A DNA stretch of 64,000 bases from Pegoplata infirma (GCA_963921195.1 OY992536.1:92733007-92797006), one strand, 5' to 3'; shown: positions 10,972-23,146, counted from the first letter of the stretch. Numbers and translations are program-made. Notes: generated by a model from the letters alone, not told the origin.

Positions 10972-11503
10972 TATACCCTCCAACCACAGTATATGGGCAT
11001 ACTCACTTTGTCATTCCATCTGTAACGCATCGAAATATCGGTAAAGTATATATATTATTGATCCATGATCGATTCTAAGACATTCTGTGAATGTCCGTCC
11101 GTCCGTCCGTCCGTCCGTCCGTCCGTCTGTCTGTAGATAACACAATGCAGTCCAAAATAGAACAGCAAGACTCCTGAAATTTGGCACAAATATGTCTCAT
11201 GTTCATAGGCAGGTTAATTTTGTGAATGGGCAAAATCGGGCCAGGGAGAAAAAGTTTCCCCTTAAAGAACTGAAATAACCGCTGAAAAAATACACTTTTT
11301 TTACATGTTTTTTTGTATTTTTGTTAAATAAATGAAACATTTGGTATATTTATCGCAATGGGAAGGTGCTCTTAAAGTCCCCAACTGACCCCCATCACCC
11401 CCTCCCCAAAAAAAAAACGCCCCTGACAATATTTTTTTTAATTTTTTTAACTTTTTGGGGGGTATAAATGATTTGGTACAGTCGAATTTAACACTCTCAC
11501 TTG
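10972..11503 (+). mobile_element. DINE-1-like Helitron copy 2 (short, complete ends)
   Basis: The 5' end is GTATACCCTCCAACCACAGT at about 10971, followed by TCACTTTGTCATTCC and a TATATATA tract. A (GTCC)n microsatellite runs at 11092-11133. The 3' end is a TTTGGTACAGTCGAA-type degenerate hairpin and AACACTCTCACTTG ending at 11503, followed by T. A terminal CTTG after a hairpin, with no target duplication, is what a Helitron end should look like. This copy belongs to the subfamily with 'ccaaccacagt' and 'gtatatgggcatactcac' near its 5' end, shared with 29103-29321 and 33648-34402. Confidence 0.75.
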
Positions 11504-11896
11504 TTTTTATATAAATAATTTAACTTTTCTGGCTTTTGAAATGCTTCCATGGACCAAACTTGAACAGATAAAATTTTTTTGGATTTTTTTTCTCAATAGG
11601 TTTTATTTTACAAAATTTTTTAAAGTTAAAACAAAAAGATATTTTTTTCCAAAAACCGCGAACTAAAACCGCTTGTAGAGGACTAAAATACCCTCCTAAA
11701 ACTTTTTTATAATTTTTTCCGTCTTCAGATCCAAAATGCGCACTGACTTTTTGCGCAAATTCGCATATCATCGACCCAACCGAATGTGAGTGGGGCACGG
11801 ACATTGTTAACCGATCGAGCTGATTGACAACTTGTTTTTATCCTTACCTCTCACAAAACTGGGATCCGATTTTGGAAAATTGAAAATAAGAAAGTA

Positions 11897-12550
11897 CACT
11901 CAAAAAAAACAGGTAAAATTACATGAAAAGTTTGTAATTTTTTTTTGCTACCTCCTATGTGACAAGAATTCCTAGTAATTTCACAAGCTTTTTACCAATA
12001 ATTTTACAAAGTTTTTACCAATAAAACTGTAATTTTGCAATTTTTTGGACGTAATAAGACTTACATGGAGGTTTCGTAACTTTACTAGATTTTTTGCTAC
12101 CTCCTATTTTACGAGAATTCCTAGTAAAAATTACGAGCTTTTTTGTAATTTTACAAGATTTTCACCAATAAAATTGTAAATTTACAACTTTTTTGGCGAA
12201 ATAAAACTTACAAGAAATCCTCTTAAATAAACTATTTTTTTTTTTTTTGTAAAAAATCTTAGAAATTTGTAAAATTACAAGAAAATCTGTAAAATTACCA
12301 AAAAAATGTAAATTTCTATTGGAAATTATTTGTTAAAAAACAAGAAAAACTGTCAAACATTGGTAAAATGGGATAACGAGACTTTTTCTTTTAATTTGAC
12401 AATTTTTTTTTTGGTTTAAGGGTTAAGATACTTCCCTTGTTAGTTTTTGTCGAAAAAAAAAATTACGAGGCCCCATAAAATTAAGAGCTTTTTTGCAACA
12501 AATTATTTTACGAGGCAGCCACGTATTCATTACGAGCTATTTTTTAGTGC
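11897..12550. mobile_element. Tc1-like MITE with CACTCAAAAAA terminus
   Basis: The left end TA|CACTCAAAAAAAACAGGTAA at 11895 matches the other CACTCAAAA MITEs here. The right end TTTTTTAGTGCAC near 12550 is degenerate. The interior repeats 'gtaattttacaa...tttttaccaataa' two to three times. At about 12416-12440 it holds AAGATACTTCCCTTGTTAG, the terminus of the 36059-36647 foldback family. Confidence 0.55.
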
Positions 12551-13735
12551 ACATTATATTATTTTTATAAAAATCATCACTCTCTGAGAGTCCATCTGTG
12601 TTAATAAAAAACATTAATAAAAAAACATTTAAATAAAACATTTTCAAATCATTCCCTAGTGGGCATTTAAAATGTGTATGTATGTCTCTTGTATAAGAAT
12701 AATGTTTTAAATTAAGAAAAGTTTTGGCCTCTAAAAACGTTAGCTCAAAGGAAAAATTATTTCTGTCAAAGTATTGTATTTTAATTTTGTGTGTGTGTGT
12801 GTGTTTTTTTAACCATAAAAAACGCTCTTTGTAATTGTAGTATATGAAAGTATTGTTTCAAATGTTTAAAACTTGTTTTCCGTTTCCATCCTTTGAGAGG
12901 TCAAACAATGAAATTAATTTAATCAAGTTCATTTTTTTTCTTTCACTCTCTTAGTATAATTTGTTTTTTTTTTTTTTTTATTTTTATTTTTACAAAATAA
13001 TTGTGTACACTTAATTTATATTTTTTTTTTTTATATGTATATTTCCAAAATTTTTTGTTCTTTTTTCCAAATTACTTTTTGTTTTTGTTATATTTTCAAC
13101 ATAATAATGTTAGTTTCCGGTCATTTACTCGTACATCCGTTTTGTATTAATGCTTGTCGAAATGAAATGACACAGTTTCCTAGATTTATACCAAGTTATC
13201 TTTGTTGTTAGTGTTAGTTAGTTGTTGTTTTTTTATTTTTACTTTTATTTTTTATTTCTTCTTTATTGAGTTTCGTTTGAACTCTTAAAACATTTATCTT
13301 TTGTTAAGGTTTTTTGCTTTGTCCAACCTCTACTTTGCGATATCAGGTATATATGGATTTTTGATTACGTTTGTAACACTTTGAAATAAGGGTCTATTAA
13401 TTTCAGGCCCTACAAATACTGTACAACTGACGGCAGCAGGTTTCAGACTAAACTGGGCGTATTTGCTACACACAAAAAAAAACTTTGTGAAATTACTAGA
13501 AAAATCTTCATAATCCTATTTTACTAATTTTTGACAATTTTCCTTGTTTTTTAACAAAAAAATTTCGATCGAAATCTAATTTTTTTTTTGTAATTTAACA
13601 AATTTTAAACATTTTTTTTATAAAAAAAAATCTAGTAAATTCACGAGATTTCCTTATAAGTTTTATTGCGCTAAAAATCACGCATTTGAATTCGGTGATT
13701 TTATGGAACTTTAATATTTTGTATACTAATATGTC
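12551..13735. other. Possibly unique host DNA
   Basis: AT-rich, with a (GT)n tract at 12789-12804 and T runs. Around 13470-13690 a diverged relative of the CACTCAAAA MITE seems present (CACACAAAAAAAAACT and runs of 'aaattactag'). No exon supported. Confidence 0.4.
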
Positions 13736-14007
13736 CAACTTTAAAGGCCCTGTCGGTGCCCTTATTGAAGATGTAGGATCCAGCTCGAAATTATGTTAGC
13801 TAAAACCGGTATAAATTTCGCGGCAATCGGTCCAGTACTCACTTAATGACCGACTTATTAAAATCAACCATCCCAGCAGAAATAAATCGAGATTTTGGCG
13901 ACACAGCATCTGTTTATAGCATACCGTAGCGCATCCAAAGAGCGCTCTTAGGGATGCAGTAAAAGGAAGGGGAAAAAATTTTAATTTTTTTTTAAGATTT
14001 TTTATAT

Positions 14008-14790
14008 GAGGAGCCGCAGAACAAAACGTACTTTTTCGCATATTAAATTTTTTTTGGGAAATTGAGGTTTATTTATTTCGGCCCTTTAAAAAACTGCATG
14101 AACCTGAATATGGTAACAAGTTTTTTGCTTATCAAGAGATGCATCAAACTGCCATAAGTCACCACATTATATGTTAAGGATGTTTAATATAAAACCACTT
14201 TTACTTTGGAAAAAGTACGTTTTGTTTAAAAATAATGAAAAAAGTACGTTTTGTTTAAAAATAATTGAAAAACGACGTTTTGATGTGCGTATTTTTTTAA
14301 ACGATACTATTTTGATCTAGTGTTTTAAAAATGTTCTTATTTATTAAAAACTACAAAGGAGCCTCACTGGCTCATATTTAGATACGTTACACACGAATTG
14401 GCAAAGTTAATGTACCCCCATACTGTAGTTGTGTGGTGTAAATAGACCAATAAAAAGAATAAGGGGGAAATCCTTCGCTGTCCTGCAAGAAGGCCTCAAA
14501 AAATCTTTGTGGGCATTTATATGTATATGGAATATAAGAGTAAAATGGCATATTATAAAAAATCTTGCATATGAAATACGATGAAAAAAGTACGTTTTGA
14601 TAAAAAATTAACAAAAAAGTAAGTTTTGTTACACACCAATTTTTAAGGAATCCATTTTCTTGACGAAAAACAAAAATAATTCACGCTATGGAATTTTTTT
14701 CTGATAGATTTCGAACCAAATAATATAAAAAGAACAAAAAATCAATTTGTCAAAAAATGCGAAAAAGTACGTTTTGTTCTGCGACTCCTC
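14008..14790. mobile_element. Foldback element GAGGAGCCGC flanked by ATAT
   Basis: The left end reads GAGGAGCCGCAGAACAAAAC and continues CGTACTTTTTCGCAT; the right end is its complement apart from one base, ending at 14790. Both sides touch ATAT (14004-14007, 14791-14794), a likely 4-bp duplication. AAAAGTACGTTTTG recurs four or more times inside (about 14211, 14240, 14587, 14765). It is 783 bp and non-coding, inserted within the 13872-15467 element. Confidence 0.75.
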
Positions 14791-15162
14791 ATATAAAACT
14801 TATAATGTGTTATTATTTTTTGATAAAATTTCACACTTGCTTTCCTTTTTAATATTTTTAACACTTTTTGAATAAAAAACATGAGTTTTAGACAAAGACA
14901 CATGATTTGACTGCATCATTATTGCGCATTAATCAGCGCTGCAAAGAGCGCTTCAATCATAGCATCTTTGACCGCTGTTCCCAAAAAAAATCCCATAAAA
15001 AATGTGAAAATGAAAATTTCCGATATTTTTTTGATGTTCACTTCCGATTTTTTTTTTTTTTTCATTTTGTTTCACATAAACAAAGTTTTGTAAAGTAAAA
15101 CGAATGAATTTTTTTGTTATATTTTTTTAAATTTTAGTTATTTGATTTCAACTTTGAATTTA

Positions 15163-15309
15163 CAGCATCTTTATTTTGCTTAAATCAGCTCTACAAAGAT
15201 ACATGAATTCACTGCATCTTTAATCTGCTTAAATTAGCGCTAAAAAGATACATGAATTTACAGCATCTTTATTCTGCTTAAATCAGCGCTCTAAAGACAC
15301 GTGATTTCA
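15163..15309. repeat. 49-bp tandem repeat, three units
   Basis: Units start at 15163, 15212 and 15261 (CAGCATCTTTATTTTGCTTA type). Weaker, partial units lie near 14911-14975 and 15310-15360, so the array once extended across the right part of the host element. Each unit contains an AGCGCT palindrome. Confidence 0.85.
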
Positions 15310-15535
15310 GTGCATCTAAAGAGCGCTGTTTCTGTGTATCCAACTAGCGCTCTAAAGTGGGACATCGCCTTAGGGAATCATGCATGAATTCAGCGCAATT
15401 GGATGCGCTCCTTTACTCAAGTTCCCCTTCCAAAAGCTGCTGAACGTTCAGCAAAATTTCTGCTGGGATAGTGCACCGTTGCGTATGATTGTTATTTAAA
15501 GGCAATTGATTAATTAAGTATACGCCTCTTATACA

Positions 15536-15989
15536 GTCTTTAAGTAATTATAATAAAAATAATATTTCACCAACTTTAAATGTTTGTAAACTCTGGGTGT
15601 TCAGTTGATTAATTCTTCTTCGACCAATCGAACAATTTTAGACGAATAATTGTTTAATAATTAATCGAAGAATTTATTACGATTAATCGAATAATAATAT
15701 CATATGGTTTTTCTGGTTTTTGGATTTTCGCAGCTCCTGAAGCTTGAATTTGTTAAACGATTTGTTACAATAAGTACCTGATAAAATTTTGGGCTAAATC
15801 AGTTAAATCTATGACCGAGCTAAAATCGGTCAAAGTTTAGAGTTTTGGGCAAAAACTCACTAAATTATAAAAAAAAAATAATTCGAAATTGTATGATATT
15901 TTTTGTTTAACATTTTTCTAAACATAGTCAGATAATATACATGACATTTCTGTCATATCGGTAATCTATCAGCCTTACCATAGAAGGAA
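15536..15989. other. AT-rich spacer, possible decayed repeat
   Basis: ATTAATCGAA/TTCGATTAAT motifs recur at 15645-15690. About 15715-15850 has 'ctcctgaagcttgaa' wording similar to Helitron interiors. Nothing firm. Confidence 0.35.
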
Positions 15990-16907
15990 CAAGTAGAAAA
16001 GGTAAATTCGACTTTGCCGAATCTATAAATACCCTCCACAATGCCTTTTTTAAAGGATGGTACATTTTTTAATGTGAAAAAAATTAACAATTTTGAAATA
16101 TTTCATTTTGAGTAAAAAACTCTTTTTTTGTCATTTAAAAAAAAAAATACTAATTTTGTTTTTTTTTTTTGAGTGTAAAATTTTTTTCGAGTGTAATGTT
16201 TTTTTACTGTAAAAATATTTCTCAGTGAATGCGTACTTATGTACGTATGTACTAGGGTGCGCCAAAGTTGTATGGGTAAAAAAAAAATTATGCTAGAGAT
16301 CGGCACTCCCCCCAAAAATATTCGTTTTTATATCAAAATACACTATGCAAAAAATTATGGCGATCGCTTGAGGGGAAAGGGTGCCTCAAACGCCTTGAAA
16401 ATGGAGAAATATGTCAAATTTGACCATTAGATGAAAAAAAAATTTTTTTTTTTTGTTATTCAATTTCGCCAAAAAAAAATTTTTTGTATTAGGTTTAATA
16501 AGAACTACTTACAAAAAAAATATAAGCTTTCCACTACATCGCTGACCCATTTTAACTTGCGATACAAAAAAGGGCAGTTATTTTTAGGGGCACCCAAAAG
16601 TAACATTTTTACATATTTGAAAATTTTATTAAAAAAAAATTTTTAAAATTAAAATTGCTCTCCACCAGTTTTTTATATATATTATAAAGATAAAAAATGT
16701 GAAATGTTACAAATATCCGTTCGGCAGTTTTTCTTTTATAGCGACTTGAAGTTAGCGGATTTCAAGGAAAATTGATTTTTTGCTGTATTTTCTTTAATTT
16801 TGAACTTATTACTACGTTTTAAACGAAATTGACGATATTGGCTTTGTAAATAATTAAATTGGATCATAAATTTTAGTTAGTTAGTAATTTTTACAGTTTA
16901 GCTTTAA

Positions 16908-17688
16908 CCCATGTAAACCCGGGTCAATTATGTCCCACTCTGGAAATATTATTCTTTCAGCTATTATTCTTTAAGCTATTTTACTATTTCATGAAATTAG
17001 TAAATGGAAATAGTTTTAGCTATTCATCATGTATGCACTCAAAGAATTTCTTTTTATGAAGTTTTTGTATATTTAATGAAGCTTTTCATAAATATGATGA
17101 AATATTTTTTGATTGTATCAAACACATTAAGCATTCATAATTTCTTCTACTTTATTTAAAAAATTTAATTTTTTGTTTGGGTTGTTGAAAAAATTAGTTG
17201 ATGACTAAAGAAAAGCTAATGGACAACTTTTTCTTTTTTTTTCTTTGAATTTAGAAAAAATCGACTTCAAAATATTCTTAAATAATTATCTAAAAAAAAT
17301 GTGTATAAATAATTTTATTTTCCAGCGCGACACGCGTATTTCATTTAATATTTGCTCAATCTGCACGCTATTTAACTTAAATTAAAGCTTTATAAATTAC
17401 ATTAATAACATTTTTAAAAATAATACTCACTTTAAAATAATAACGTTTAATTTGTTTTTAACAAATTGGATCTACTTTAGAAAAGTTTCATTGTATTGTC
17501 ACCCACCGTATATAAAAAATGCGCTATAATTTAAAAACATTGTTTTTTCACATGTAGATTTAAATAAACTTGGACTAAAACATTTATTTTTACAGATTAA
17601 TTTTATTATATTTAATAAAAATATAAAAGCCGCCATACAATGGGGAATATTTGCCCTGTGGGTCATCTTCGGCCCGGGTTTACAAGGG
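16908..17688. mobile_element. piggyBac-like MITE at a TTAA site
   Basis: TTAA (16904-16907 and 17689-17692) flanks termini CCCATGTAAACCCGGG and CCCGGGTTTACAAGGG. A TTAA target duplication with CCC...GGG ends is diagnostic of the piggyBac superfamily. The surrounding hAT arms pair right up to both TTAA copies, which confirms the insertion. The 781 bp are non-coding and contain a Tc1-like remnant. Confidence 0.8.
17178..17510. mobile_element. Half of a CAGTGGGCGAC-type Tc1-like MITE
   Basis: This stretch follows the right half of the element at 48057-48991 block by block (AAAAAATCGA, ATAATTTTATTTTCCA, CTGCACGCTATT, AATTAAAGCTTTATAAAT) and ends TTGTATTGTCACCCACCG next to TA. The left half is missing or unrecognisable. 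Confidence 0.6.
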
Positions 17689-19895
17689 TTAATGCTGTCG
17701 TGCAAAAATTATTTACTTACTAAAATTTATGATCCAATTAAATCAATTGCAAAGCCAATTTCGTCAATTTTGTTTAAAACATAATAATAAGTTCAAAATT
17801 AAAGAAAATACAGCAAAAAATCAATTTTCCTTGAAATCCGCTAACTTCAAGTCGCTATAAAAGAAAAACTGCCGAACGGATATTTATAATATTTCACATT
17901 TTTTATCTTTATAATATATATAAAAAACTGGTGGAGAGCGATTTTAATTTTTAAAATTTTTTTTTAATAAAATTTTCAAAAATGTAAAAATGTTACTTTT
18001 GGGTACCCCTAAAAATAACTGCCCTTTTTTGTATCGCAAGTTAAAATGGGTAAGCGATGTAGTGGAGAGCTTATATTTTTTTTGTAAGTAGTTCTTATTA
18101 AACCTAATACAACAAATTTTTTTTTGGCGAAATTGAATAACAACAAAAAAAATTTTTTTTTTTTATCTAATGGTCAAATTTGACATATTTCTCCATTTTC
18201 ATGGCGTTTGAGGCACCCTTTCCCCTTAAGCGATCGCCATAATTTTTTGCATAGTGTATTTTGATAGCAAAACGAATATTTCTAGGGGGAGTGACGGTAC
18301 AAAATCGAAAGTTGACATTTTTGGCGCACCCTAGTATGTACACAAAATAGTGTAATTTTTGTAAAAAAAAAAAAAAATGTTTGAGTGTAAAATTTTTTTT
18401 GAGTTTAAAATTTTTTTTCGAGGGTAATTTTTAAGGTACAAATGCTAAACAAGTTTGAAAAGCATTGTTTAGTTATCACCAATGCTTTTAAAACTTGTTC
18501 AAAACGTGGCATTTTAGATGAAACCAATCTGAAATTCAGGGTTTTGCTTATAACTTTTTAACCACTCGACCGATTGAGCTGAAATTCAATACCAAACAGA
18601 CCTGGGGTAACGGTAAAGATACATGCCAAGTTTCAGCAGTCTCATTATTGTCTTTCGAAAGTTATAGCGATTTATATCTAGTAAATTCGCGAAAAACTCT
18701 TGCCGAAATTTACTGTTTTGCTCATAACTTTTGAACCACTAGACCGATTTGGCTGGATTGCAATACCAACCTGACCAGGTAAATGACCAACATAGATGCC
18801 AAACTTCAGTAGCCTCTGTAAAGTCTTTCAAAAGTTAGCGTGTTTTCTACGGACAGACAGACAGGCGGACGGACGGACATCGCTAGATCGACTTAAAATC
18901 GATCGAGGATTATTAATATATATACTTTATGGGGTCCTAGACCAATATTTCGAGGTGTTACACACGGAATGATAAACTTATTTGAGGCATTCCACACCAA
19001 CTGTTCCACTACAGAAAAACATATCTCCCGTAAATTTCTGAATAAGTTGTTTGGATAGCCCTATATGGAACTAAGAAAATTTCGTTTTTGGTTTTTCTAA
19101 TTTTCAAAAACTGGGCTTAGAAGGCGTGGTCTAATATTGGAAAAATGGTCAAATTTGTGGCGAGTTGCCTTGATTAAATATTTATCACATTAAAACGGAA
19201 TGCACCACAATCTCAAAAATTTACATTCTTATTTAGTTTTGTATGGGCTATCGATTAAAATTTTTTTTTTGCAAATTTTCAGAACCCGTTCTGAAATTTT
19301 CCATCGTTCATCGTTTTTTTTTTTTGAGAAAATAGCATTTAAACTTTAAATTTCATAACAATTTTGTAATTTGCTTGTATTTTCTTGATTTAACGTTGCG
19401 AATGAGTATTATTAATTGCATAAATATTACTCATTCACAACGTTAAAACAAAGAAATACAAGCAAATTACAAAATTGTTATGAAATTTAAAGTTCAAATG
19501 CGATTTTCTCGAAAAAAACGAAGAACATGTTTCTGAATTTTTTTGTGTGAATGGACAAACATCTAAACTTAAAAAAAAAAAATTAAAAAAAAGAAAAAAA
19601 AGTGGCCGGATTTTTGATAAATTGACTTTGTTAAAAAATGGAAAATTTCAGAACGGGTTCTGAAAACTTTCAAAAAAAAAATGTTAATCGATAGCCCATA
19701 CACTCAAAAAAAAAACTGTAATGTTAGCAAAAAAAAGCTTGTAAACCTACAAGAAAATTTGCTGATTTTGAACCCACAATTTTTTTGCTAAAGTTAGCAA
19801 AAATGTTTTGCCAATAATTAGTTAACTAAATTTTTTTTTTTTTTAACTTAGTTCATACACTCGGGAAGAGGACAATAAATTTTATCTCCTCCTAT

Positions 19896-20445
19896 ATGGC
19901 GCACGATAAGGACTCACCACCAGTCGATCTACAAACACTTATACGCGGCAAAAAGGGTGAGTACATTATAATAGGTTGTGATGCAAACGCACACAACACT
20001 TTATGGGGCTCTCCTGATATAAATAATAGGGGCGAAGATTTACTTCAATTTATAAAAGATACAGATATAAATATCGCAAACATTGGTTCAGAACCAACGT
20101 ATATAGGACACAATAGCCAAAACGTTTTAGATTTAACACTCTATGCAGGTAAACCCGATGTAAACGTGTCTGAGTGGAGAATTCTTGATAGGGCTTCTTG
20201 CTCAGACCACAAATATTTAGCCTTTAAAGTCGAGATAAATTTACCTAGATCAAACAAATCCTATAGAAACCCTGAAAAGACCAACTGGGAAAAATTTAGG
20301 GAATTAGTAAGCAAGGAACTAACAGATCTGCCGAATGTAGTTATTTCAAGTCATGAGGATGTAGAAATATTAAATGATAATGTAACAAAAATCTTACGGA
20401 ACTCTTTCGAAAAGTCTTGTCCGATAAGATATACGCGCAAAAGAC
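19896..20445 (+). pseudogene. Endonuclease part of the LOA-like polyprotein, truncated and frameshifted
   Basis: The frame encodes the second half of an AP-type endonuclease: IIIGCDANAHNTLWGS, LDLTLYAG and the catalytic SDHK motif, followed by the linker towards the reverse transcriptase. The first ATG is incidental; the true N-terminus was lost on insertion. Near 20430-20445 the reading frame slips. The same protein continues in the next frame at the TTPWWSKEL motif, while this frame runs on without homology to about 20564. The slip makes this copy inactive whatever its 5' end. Confidence 0.85.
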
Positions 20446-23146
20446 AACAACCCCTTGGTGGTCAAAGGAATTGTCGAAAGTACGAAACACGGTTCAGGAA
20501 AGTTTTAAACTCGCTAGGCGTAATAATTCTGATGATAACTGGGCGCTTTATAGAACGGAGCTAAAAGCTTTTAAAAAGTTAATAAGAAAATCTAAGAAAA
20601 CCAGCTGGGAAAAAGTGTGTAGTAGTATAGAGCACACTACGGAAGCCGCCAGACTAAGAAAAATTTTGTCAAAAAAAAGTGTTCCACCTATTTTGTTAAA
20701 ACGAGACGATGATAACTGGACTGAAAGCGCAGAGGAAACACTCGATGTTCTTTTGAGAACACACTTTCCGGGATGTACCACGGATCCGATACCGGAGAAC
20801 GCAAATCTAGAAGTTATTTTGGAAATTCCTGAACATCTTTTAACCACCGATCGTGTAAAATGGGCATTAAGTTCATTTCAACCATACAAATCGCCTGGAC
20901 CAGACGGTATTATACCAGCCATGTTGCAAAATGTTGCTAATGGCATAACGCCATACTTATTGACAATTTTTCATGCCTGTTTAAGGTTGTGTTACATACC
21001 TATCGCATGGCGAAAGGCAATTATAACGTACTTACCTAAAAGTGGTAAAATTAACCACGCGGCCGCTAAGGATTACAGACCGATTAGTTTGACGTCGTTT
21101 TTACTGAAAACTCTAGAGAGATTATTGGATTTACATATAAGGGCTAACCTGGCGCCAAACTTTCTATCGGATTCGCAACATGCTTATCAGCAGGGTAAAT
21201 CCATAGAAACAGCACTCCATTCGTTAGTACAGAGGATAGAGACATCTCTTGAATATAGAGAATATGCCATGGCAGCATTTCTTGATATTGAAGGCGCTTT
21301 TAATAACGTGAATACGGAGTCAATAATTGATGCGATGAACAATGCATCTATTAGTCACTGCATAATCATGTGGGTTAAGCGAATGCTTTGCAATCGGGAA
21401 ATTACCGCTGAATGGGGTCATGCTAAGGCCTCACGTTACGCGACTAGGGGCACACCGCAAGGCGGAGTTTTATCACCTTTACTCTGGCTGTTAGTGGTAG
21501 ACCCTATACTGAAAAAACTGGGAACTTCAACCATCGCTTATGCGGACGACGTCGTAATATTGTCCTGTGGGAAATATCCGGACACGATACCCGATTTACT
21601 TGAAGGGTCACTGAAGATGGTATGGAAGTGGGCATCAGATAACGGACTCAACGTTAACCCGAAAAAGACCGAAATAGTTCTTTTTACGAGAAAGTATAAG
21701 ATCCCAAATTTTAGGAAGATTCGTGTCGGTGGAGTTGAGATTCCACAATCCCCTCATGCGAAATTTTTAGGAGTGATTTTGGACAGTAAGCTCTCTTGGA
21801 AAATGAACACAGTTGAGAGAATAAAAAAGGCTAACAATGCTTACTACGCGTGTAAGAAAATGTTCGGTAGTACCTGGGGTTTAGAGCCTAGAGTTACGTA
21901 CTGGATTTATACTTCAGTAGTAAGACCGATCTTACTATACGGAGTGTTAGTCTGGTATAAGGCACTTGAAAGGGATGTGATACTAAAGCAGTTTCAAAGA
22001 CTTCAACGGCTTATGGGATGTAGTATTACAGGAGCTTTGAGAACAACATCGGCCAACTCTATTGACGCCTTATTGCACCTTATACCAATTGACGTTTTTG
22101 CGAAAGGTGAAGCTTACAAGGCTTGCCTTAGACTTAAAGAGTCAAATTGGTTTAAGTTTCGCAATTTTGGACACAGTAACATGGACAATATAAATAATAT
22201 TGATTCGGATTACTTAGTGCCCAAACTATTTTTCGACCGGAGATATGAAATAAGATTTCCAACTCGAGAATATTGGTCTAACTGGCAGGACACCCCTGCA
22301 GACACCGTAAATATCTTTACCGACGGATCCAAACAAACACATGGAGTAGGCGCGGGTTTTACGAACGTGGAACAAAACCAGAACTTTTCTTTTAACCTAC
22401 CTTTGGACTCGAGCATATTTCAGGCTGAAATAGTTGCCATAACTAAAGCTGTGGAACATATCAGGGAAACCAAGGGAACAACCATAAATTTTTACGTAGA
22501 TAGTCAGGCCGCCTTGAAGGCTCTTCAAGGATATTATATTAAATCTAAAATAGTTTTACAATGTTACGAGAACTTGCAGATGCTGTGTCTACACAACCAG
22601 GTTAATTTATTATGGGTACCAGGACACAACGGAATACAGGGAAATGAAAAGGCAGATGAACTCGCAAAACTTGGAGCTGATGGTTTAGGTACCATGGTGC
22701 CAGTTTTACCACCACTTCAACACTATAAACTTAAACGGAATTCCATCAATGTTGCAAAGGCAAACAGGAGGTGGAGAGAACTGGCAACATGCAAAATCAG
22801 CAGAACTTTGTGGCCAACTTATGATCAAGGGAAAACTCAATATCTACTATCACTTACGAGAAGGGAATGCCGAGCTCTGACTGGGATAATAACTGGTCAT
22901 TGTCTTATCGGCATCCATGCCAAGAATATTGGACTTACTTCAGACGCTAGTTGTAAAAGATGCGCTTCACCAGGAGTAGATGAAACGATGGAACACATAC
23001 TTTGTCACTGCCCAGCTGTGGCAAGGAGTCGCCGATCCATTACCGGTCAGATAAGTTTCGGTACTTTGGAGGATATAACGCAAATGGATCTTAGGATATT
23101 GAAAAGATTCGCAATGACTTTGAACGTGTTTAATTTGCACCGCTAG
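20417..23146 (+). CDS. Reverse transcriptase-RNase H of the LOA-like element
   Basis: The 909-residue frame has no internal stop. RT motifs are KSPGPDG (158-164), DYRPISLTS (219-227), catalytic aspartate in FLDIEGAFN (288-296), GTPQGGVLSPLLW (345-357) and YADD (375-378). RNase H follows with the four acidic residues in place: FTDGS (D636), AEIVAI (E671), VDSQAA (D695), KADELA (D747), plus H737. A C-x2-C-x10-H-x2-C cluster begins at C846. The true coding start is in the upstream, frameshifted endonuclease; the nominal ATG at 20417 is in the linker. Good preservation implies a fairly recent insertion. Enzymes would act in target-primed reverse transcription. Confidence 0.93.
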   Translation: MSDKIYAQKTTTPWWSKELSKVRNTVQESFKLARRNNSDDNWALYRTELKAFKKLIRKSKKTSWEKVCSSIEHTTEAARLRKILSKKSVPPILLKRDDDNWTESAEETLDVLLRTHFPGCTTDPIPENANLEVILEIPEHLLTTDRVKWALSSFQPYKSPGPDGIIPAMLQNVANGITPYLLTIFHACLRLCYIPIAWRKAIITYLPKSGKINHAAAKDYRPISLTSFLLKTLERLLDLHIRANLAPNFLSDSQHAYQQGKSIETALHSLVQRIETSLEYREYAMAAFLDIEGAFNNVNTESIIDAMNNASISHCIIMWVKRMLCNREITAEWGHAKASRYATRGTPQGGVLSPLLWLLVVDPILKKLGTSTIAYADDVVILSCGKYPDTIPDLLEGSLKMVWKWASDNGLNVNPKKTEIVLFTRKYKIPNFRKIRVGGVEIPQSPHAKFLGVILDSKLSWKMNTVERIKKANNAYYACKKMFGSTWGLEPRVTYWIYTSVVRPILLYGVLVWYKALERDVILKQFQRLQRLMGCSITGALRTTSANSIDALLHLIPIDVFAKGEAYKACLRLKESNWFKFRNFGHSNMDNINNIDSDYLVPKLFFDRRYEIRFPTREYWSNWQDTPADTVNIFTDGSKQTHGVGAGFTNVEQNQNFSFNLPLDSSIFQAEIVAITKAVEHIRETKGTTINFYVDSQAALKALQGYYIKSKIVLQCYENLQMLCLHNQVNLLWVPGHNGIQGNEKADELAKLGADGLGTMVPVLPPLQHYKLKRNSINVAKANRRWRELATCKISRTLWPTYDQGKTQYLLSLTRRECRALTGIITGHCLIGIHAKNIGLTSDASCKRCASPGVDETMEHILCHCPAVARSRRSITGQISFGTLEDITQMDLRILKRFAMTLNVFNLHR

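Larger units (their letters stand above)
13872..15467. mobile_element. Inverted-repeat element CCCAGCAGAAAT
   Basis: Ends CCCAGCAGAAAT (13872) and ATTTCTGCTGGG (ending 15467) are perfect complements. Comparison with the continuous family Y copy at 35565-35715 supports an insertion here; flanks read '...accat' and 'atagtg...', so any duplication is short (AT). The interior has AGCGCTCTT/AAGAGCGCT motifs, a 49-bp tandem array and a nested foldback at 14008-14790. No protein. Confidence 0.65.
13736..15535. repeat. Repeat family Y copy, split by an insertion
   Basis: 13736-13871 and 15468-15535 are two halves of a repeat also seen at 35565-35715 and partly at 27020-27160. Shared blocks are AGCTCG, GGTATAAATTTCGC, CAATCGGTCCAGTACTTAC, and on the far side GATTGTTATTTAAAGGCAAT then TTAAGTATACG. 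The 35565-35715 copy is continuous, so it serves as the empty-site reference. Its class is unknown. Confidence 0.65.
16253..18333. mobile_element. hAT-type foldback TAGGGTGCGCCAAA
   Basis: Termini TAGGGTGCGCCAAA (16253) and GGCGCACCCTA (ending 18333) are flanked by the 8-bp direct repeat GTATGTAC (16245-16252, 18334-18341). Arms of roughly 620 bp are nearly perfect complements, for example GCGATCGCTTGAGGGGAAAG at about 16361 against its near-complement near 18220. A piggyBac-like MITE sits close to the hairpin loop. The uninterrupted Helitron at 41672-42668 provides the empty site. No protein. Confidence 0.88.
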
